A DNA stretch of 64,000 nt from an uncultured Eubacteriales bacterium (GTDB lineage Bacteria; Bacillota; Clostridia; Christensenellales; CAG-138). A program made the position numbers and the translations under genes. Under the pieces are notes generated by a model that did not search any database, was not told the DNA's origin, and saw only the letters and a program-made list of their open reading frames with translations. Location: positions 1 to 64,000 of the forward strand of contig UREK01000011.1 of NCBI GenBank assembly GCA_900546845.1, read 5' to 3'. Each line of letters opens with the position of its first letter. Within the stretch, counting starts at the first letter, position 1. This document shows positions 62,011-64,000 of the stretch, piece after piece.

Positions 62011-62550
62011 TTACTTACCGGTCTTACCAACCTTGCGGCGTACGGTTTCGTAGTCATACTTGATGCCCTTGCCCTTGTAGGGTTCCGGCTCGCGCCACTT
62101 GCGAATATCCGCCGCCACCTGGCCGACCTGCTGCTTGCTGATGCCCTTGACGATGATCCGGTTCGGCGCGGGGCATTCAAAGCTGATGCCAGCCGGCGGG
62201 TCGATCTCGACGGGGTGGGAATAGCCCAGGTTCATCACAAGTTTGGCGCCCTGCATCTGGGCACGGTAACCGACGCCGTTGATCTCGAGGTTCTTCGAGA
62301 AGCCTTCGGTCACGCCAACGACCATGTTGTGAATGAGGGAGCGGGTGAGGCCGTGCAGGGAACGGTGCTCCTTGGAGTCGCTCGGGCGCTTAACGGTCAG
62401 GACGCCGTTTTCCTCGGAAAGTTCCATTGCGGGAGAGATCTTCTCCGTCAGCGTGCCCTTGGGGCCCTTTACAGTTACGGTGTTGCCGTCACCGACCGTG
62501 ATTGTCACTCCGCCTGGAACCGTGATCGGAAGTTTTCCGATTCGTGACAT
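62011..62550 (-). CDS. rplF: 50S ribosomal protein L6
   Basis: 179 aa. It starts MSRIGKLPITVPGGVTITV and has the C-terminal L6 signature PNRIIVKGISKQQVGQVAADIRKWREPEPYKGKGIKYD. It lies near the factor-binding site of the 50S subunit. AGGTGT-type Shine-Dalgarno upstream. Confidence 0.98.
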   Translation of the reverse strand: MSRIGKLPITVPGGVTITVGDGNTVTVKGPKGTLTEKISPAMELSEENGVLTVKRPSDSKEHRSLHGLTRSLIHNMVVGVTEGFSKNLEINGVGYRAQMQGAKLVMNLGYSHPVEIDPPAGISFECPAPNRIIVKGISKQQVGQVAADIRKWREPEPYKGKGIKYDYETVRRKVGKTGK

Positions 62551-62587
62551 GTGTTACACCTCCAAATTCGTGTTGGTTGTTTTTCTG

Positions 62588-62989
62588 TTACCAAATGTAA
62601 GCGAGCACTTCGCCGCCTACGCCGAGCTTGCGGGCTTCGCGGTCCGTCATCATGCCACGGGAGGTGGAGATGATAGCGACGCCGAGGCCGTTGAGCACCT
62701 TGGGGATCTGATCCTTGCGGGCGTAAACGCGCAGGCCGGGCTTGCTGATGCGCTTGAGGCCGGTGATGGCCTTCTGCTTGTTGGGGCCGTACTTCAGGTC
62801 GATGTGGATATACTTGGCCACGCCGTCCTCGCGGAGGTCGTACCCCTTGATGTAGCCTTCCTGAAGCAGGATCTCCGCGATCGCCTTCTTGACGGTGGAC
62901 GCGGGGACAAGCACGTCGTTGTGCTTCGCAGTGAGCGCATTGCGGATACGGGTGAGCATATCAGCGATGGGATCGGTAATGACTGCCAT
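62588..62989 (-). CDS. rpsH: 30S ribosomal protein S8
   Basis: 133 aa. It starts AVITDPIADMLTRIRNAL and ends with the rRNA-binding STSRGMMTDREARKLGVGGEVLAYIW. ATG 62989 is the conserved start; the longer upstream frame overlaps rpsN and is not real. S8 is a classical autogenous regulator of the spc operon in other bacteria. Confidence 0.98.
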   Translation of the reverse strand: MAVITDPIADMLTRIRNALTAKHNDVLVPASTVKKAIAEILLQEGYIKGYDLREDGVAKYIHIDLKYGPNKQKAITGLKRISKPGLRVYARKDQIPKVLNGLGVAIISTSRGMMTDREARKLGVGGEVLAYIW

Positions 62990-63014
62990 TTTGTTTCTCC
63001 TCCTTTCGCTATGC

Positions 63015-63200
63015 TTACCAGCTTGCCTTGCGCACGCCGGGGATCTCGCCCTTGTACGCGAGCTCGCGGAAGCAGATGCGGCAGATGCCGTACTTGCGCA
63101 GCACGGAGTGCGGGCGGCCGCAGATGCGGCAGCGGGTATACGCACGGGTGGAATACTTCGCAGGGCGGGCCTGCCTGATTTTCATACTGGTTTTTGCCAC
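63015..63200 (-). CDS. rpsN: 30S ribosomal protein S14, type Z (zinc)
   Basis: 61 aa, the short zinc-binding version. The cysteines lie in YTRCRICGRPH and YGICRICFRELA, and the C-terminus GEIPGVRKASW is standard. The short zinc form is usual in Gram-positives. Confidence 0.98.
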   Translation of the reverse strand: MAKTSMKIRQARPAKYSTRAYTRCRICGRPHSVLRKYGICRICFRELAYKGEIPGVRKASW

Positions 63201-63215
63201 GGTTGCTTCCTCCTT

Positions 63216-63836
63216 TTACGCCTGAACAAACGGCATGCCCATCAGCCTGAGCAGCTCTTTGGCTTCTTCGTCGGTCTTGGCCGTCGTCACAAACACGATG
63301 TCCATGCCGCGGATCTTGTCGACGTCGTCATAGTTGATCTCGGGGAAGATCAGCTGCTCCTTGAGGCCCATGGCATAGTTGCCGCGGCCGTCAAAGCTCG
63401 TATCGGAGATGCCGCGGAAGTCGCGGACGCGGGGCAGCACGATGTTCATGAGCTTGTCGGCGAAGTAATACATCCTGTCGCCGCGCAGCGTGACCTTCGC
63501 GCCGATGTTCATGCCCTCGCGGACCTTGAAGTTCGCAACGGACTTCTTCGCTTTGGTCACGACGGCCTTCTGGCCGGCGATCTGGCTGAGCTCTTCGAGC
63601 GCGCTCTCAATGCCCTTCGGGTTGTCCTTCTCGGAGCCAAGGCCCATGTTGAGGACGATCTTTTCGAGCTTGGGAACCTGCATCACGTTTTCATAGCCGA
63701 ACTTTTCCTTCAGCTGCGCGATGATCTCTTCGTTGTACTTCACCCTGAGGCGGGCGGCCTCGGTGAACGGCTTGGCTTCCGCCGCATTCTTTTTCTTCTT
63801 GGCGGGCGCCTGGGAAGCGTTATCTTTCTTAGCCAC
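63216..63836 (-). CDS. rplE: 50S ribosomal protein L5 with Lys/Ala-rich N-terminal extension
   Basis: 206 aa, about 25 longer than typical. The first 25 residues (KKDNASQAPAKKKKNAAEAK) are an added basic, low-complexity tail. The core is normal: YNEEIIAQLKEKFGYENVMQVPKLEKIVLNMGLG and RDFRGI..SFDGRGNYAMGLKEQLIFPEI. L5 binds 5S rRNA and the P-site tRNA. Confidence 0.97.
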   Translation of the reverse strand: MAKKDNASQAPAKKKKNAAEAKPFTEAARLRVKYNEEIIAQLKEKFGYENVMQVPKLEKIVLNMGLGSEKDNPKGIESALEELSQIAGQKAVVTKAKKSVANFKVREGMNIGAKVTLRGDRMYYFADKLMNIVLPRVRDFRGISDTSFDGRGNYAMGLKEQLIFPEINYDDVDKIRGMDIVFVTTAKTDEEAKELLRLMGMPFVQA

Positions 63837-63857
63837 TTACGGTTTCCTCCTTCCGCC

Positions 63858-64000
63858 TCAGTCGATATCCTTGCCGCACTTCTTGCAGACGCGGATGTTC
63901 TTGTTCTTCTGCTTACCGTCCTTGGTGGTCACCACTTCGATGCGGTGGCCGACGCGGGTGGCGGTGTTGCACTTGGGGCAGACCAGCATCACGTTGGAGG
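63858..64000 (-). CDS. rplX: 50S ribosomal protein L24, C-terminal part (cut by window end)
   Basis: The last 47 codons are visible; the N-terminal KOW part lies outside. The tail includes SNVMLVCPKC and RVCKKCGKDID, a zinc-ribbon-like four-cysteine pair common in clostridial L24. The position immediately before rplE in transcription order agrees. Confidence 0.93.
   Translation of the reverse strand, partial: SNVMLVCPKCNTATRVGHRIEVVTTKDGKQKNKNIRVCKKCGKDID

Overview
The window looks like a chromosomal segment of a high-GC, anaerobic, low-oxygen-lifestyle Firmicute (class Clostridia; an uncultured gut lineage is my best guess, but no rRNA is present to prove it). Reasons: the spc/alpha ribosomal gene order with a KOW protein between map and infA, a eukaryote-type single-chain GlyQS, zinc-type S14/S4/Adk, L17 with two clostridial-style insertions, HslVU, BlaI/BlaR1-like and PadR regulators, and Gram-positive lipoproteins and cell-wall hydrolases. 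No tRNA, rRNA or CRISPR array was found.

Layout. (1) 1-26.3 kb is conserved housekeeping, nearly all on the + strand: rbgA-rnhB-yraN, a giant two-module GT-C glycosyltransferase with GtrA, comM-dprA, topA-trmFO, hslVU, an SH3/SleB lipoprotein, isoaspartyl dipeptidase, a nucleotidyltransferase fused to a degenerate phosphomutase, trmL, rplM-rpsI behind a strong promoter and probable L13 leader, trxB, glmM, a YgjP-type metalloprotein, a methyltransferase, and glyQS on the - strand. (2) 26.5-42.4 kb is an accessory segment. It is bracketed by two same-strand copies of a tiny Trp/Cys-rich membrane-protein gene and carries a large serine recombinase with two small element-type proteins, then a coherent peptide-utilisation locus: a sensor kinase, response regulator and D-aminoacylase operon facing a lipoprotein-permease-permease-double ATPase-M42-M20 operon across a 349-bp control region. 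(3) 42.4-53.7 kb is a mosaic of envelope and regulatory genes on both strands: an intergenic palindromic repeat (second copy at the very start of the window), a BlaI/BlaR1-like pair with a very large outer sensor domain, a PadR-controlled SEDS-like membrane protein, two zinc-ribbon proteins, an NlpC/P60 hydrolase, 8-oxoguanine deaminase, a LURP-one protein and a DUF11 protein. (4) 53.7-64.0 kb is the - strand end of the spc and alpha ribosomal operons, from rplX (cut by the window edge) to rplQ, with an internal promoter and a structured leader ahead of rpsM.

How the parts work together: the accessory locus would sense an extracellular cue, import small peptides, and cleave them inside the cell with two peptidases, while the D-aminoacylase removes acyl groups from D-amino acids. 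The best candidates for something undescribed are this locus with its tandem operator-like repeats, the SEDS-like/permease-prefix protein that appears to lack the catalytic aspartate, the rpsM leader RNA, and the flanking small-protein duplication.
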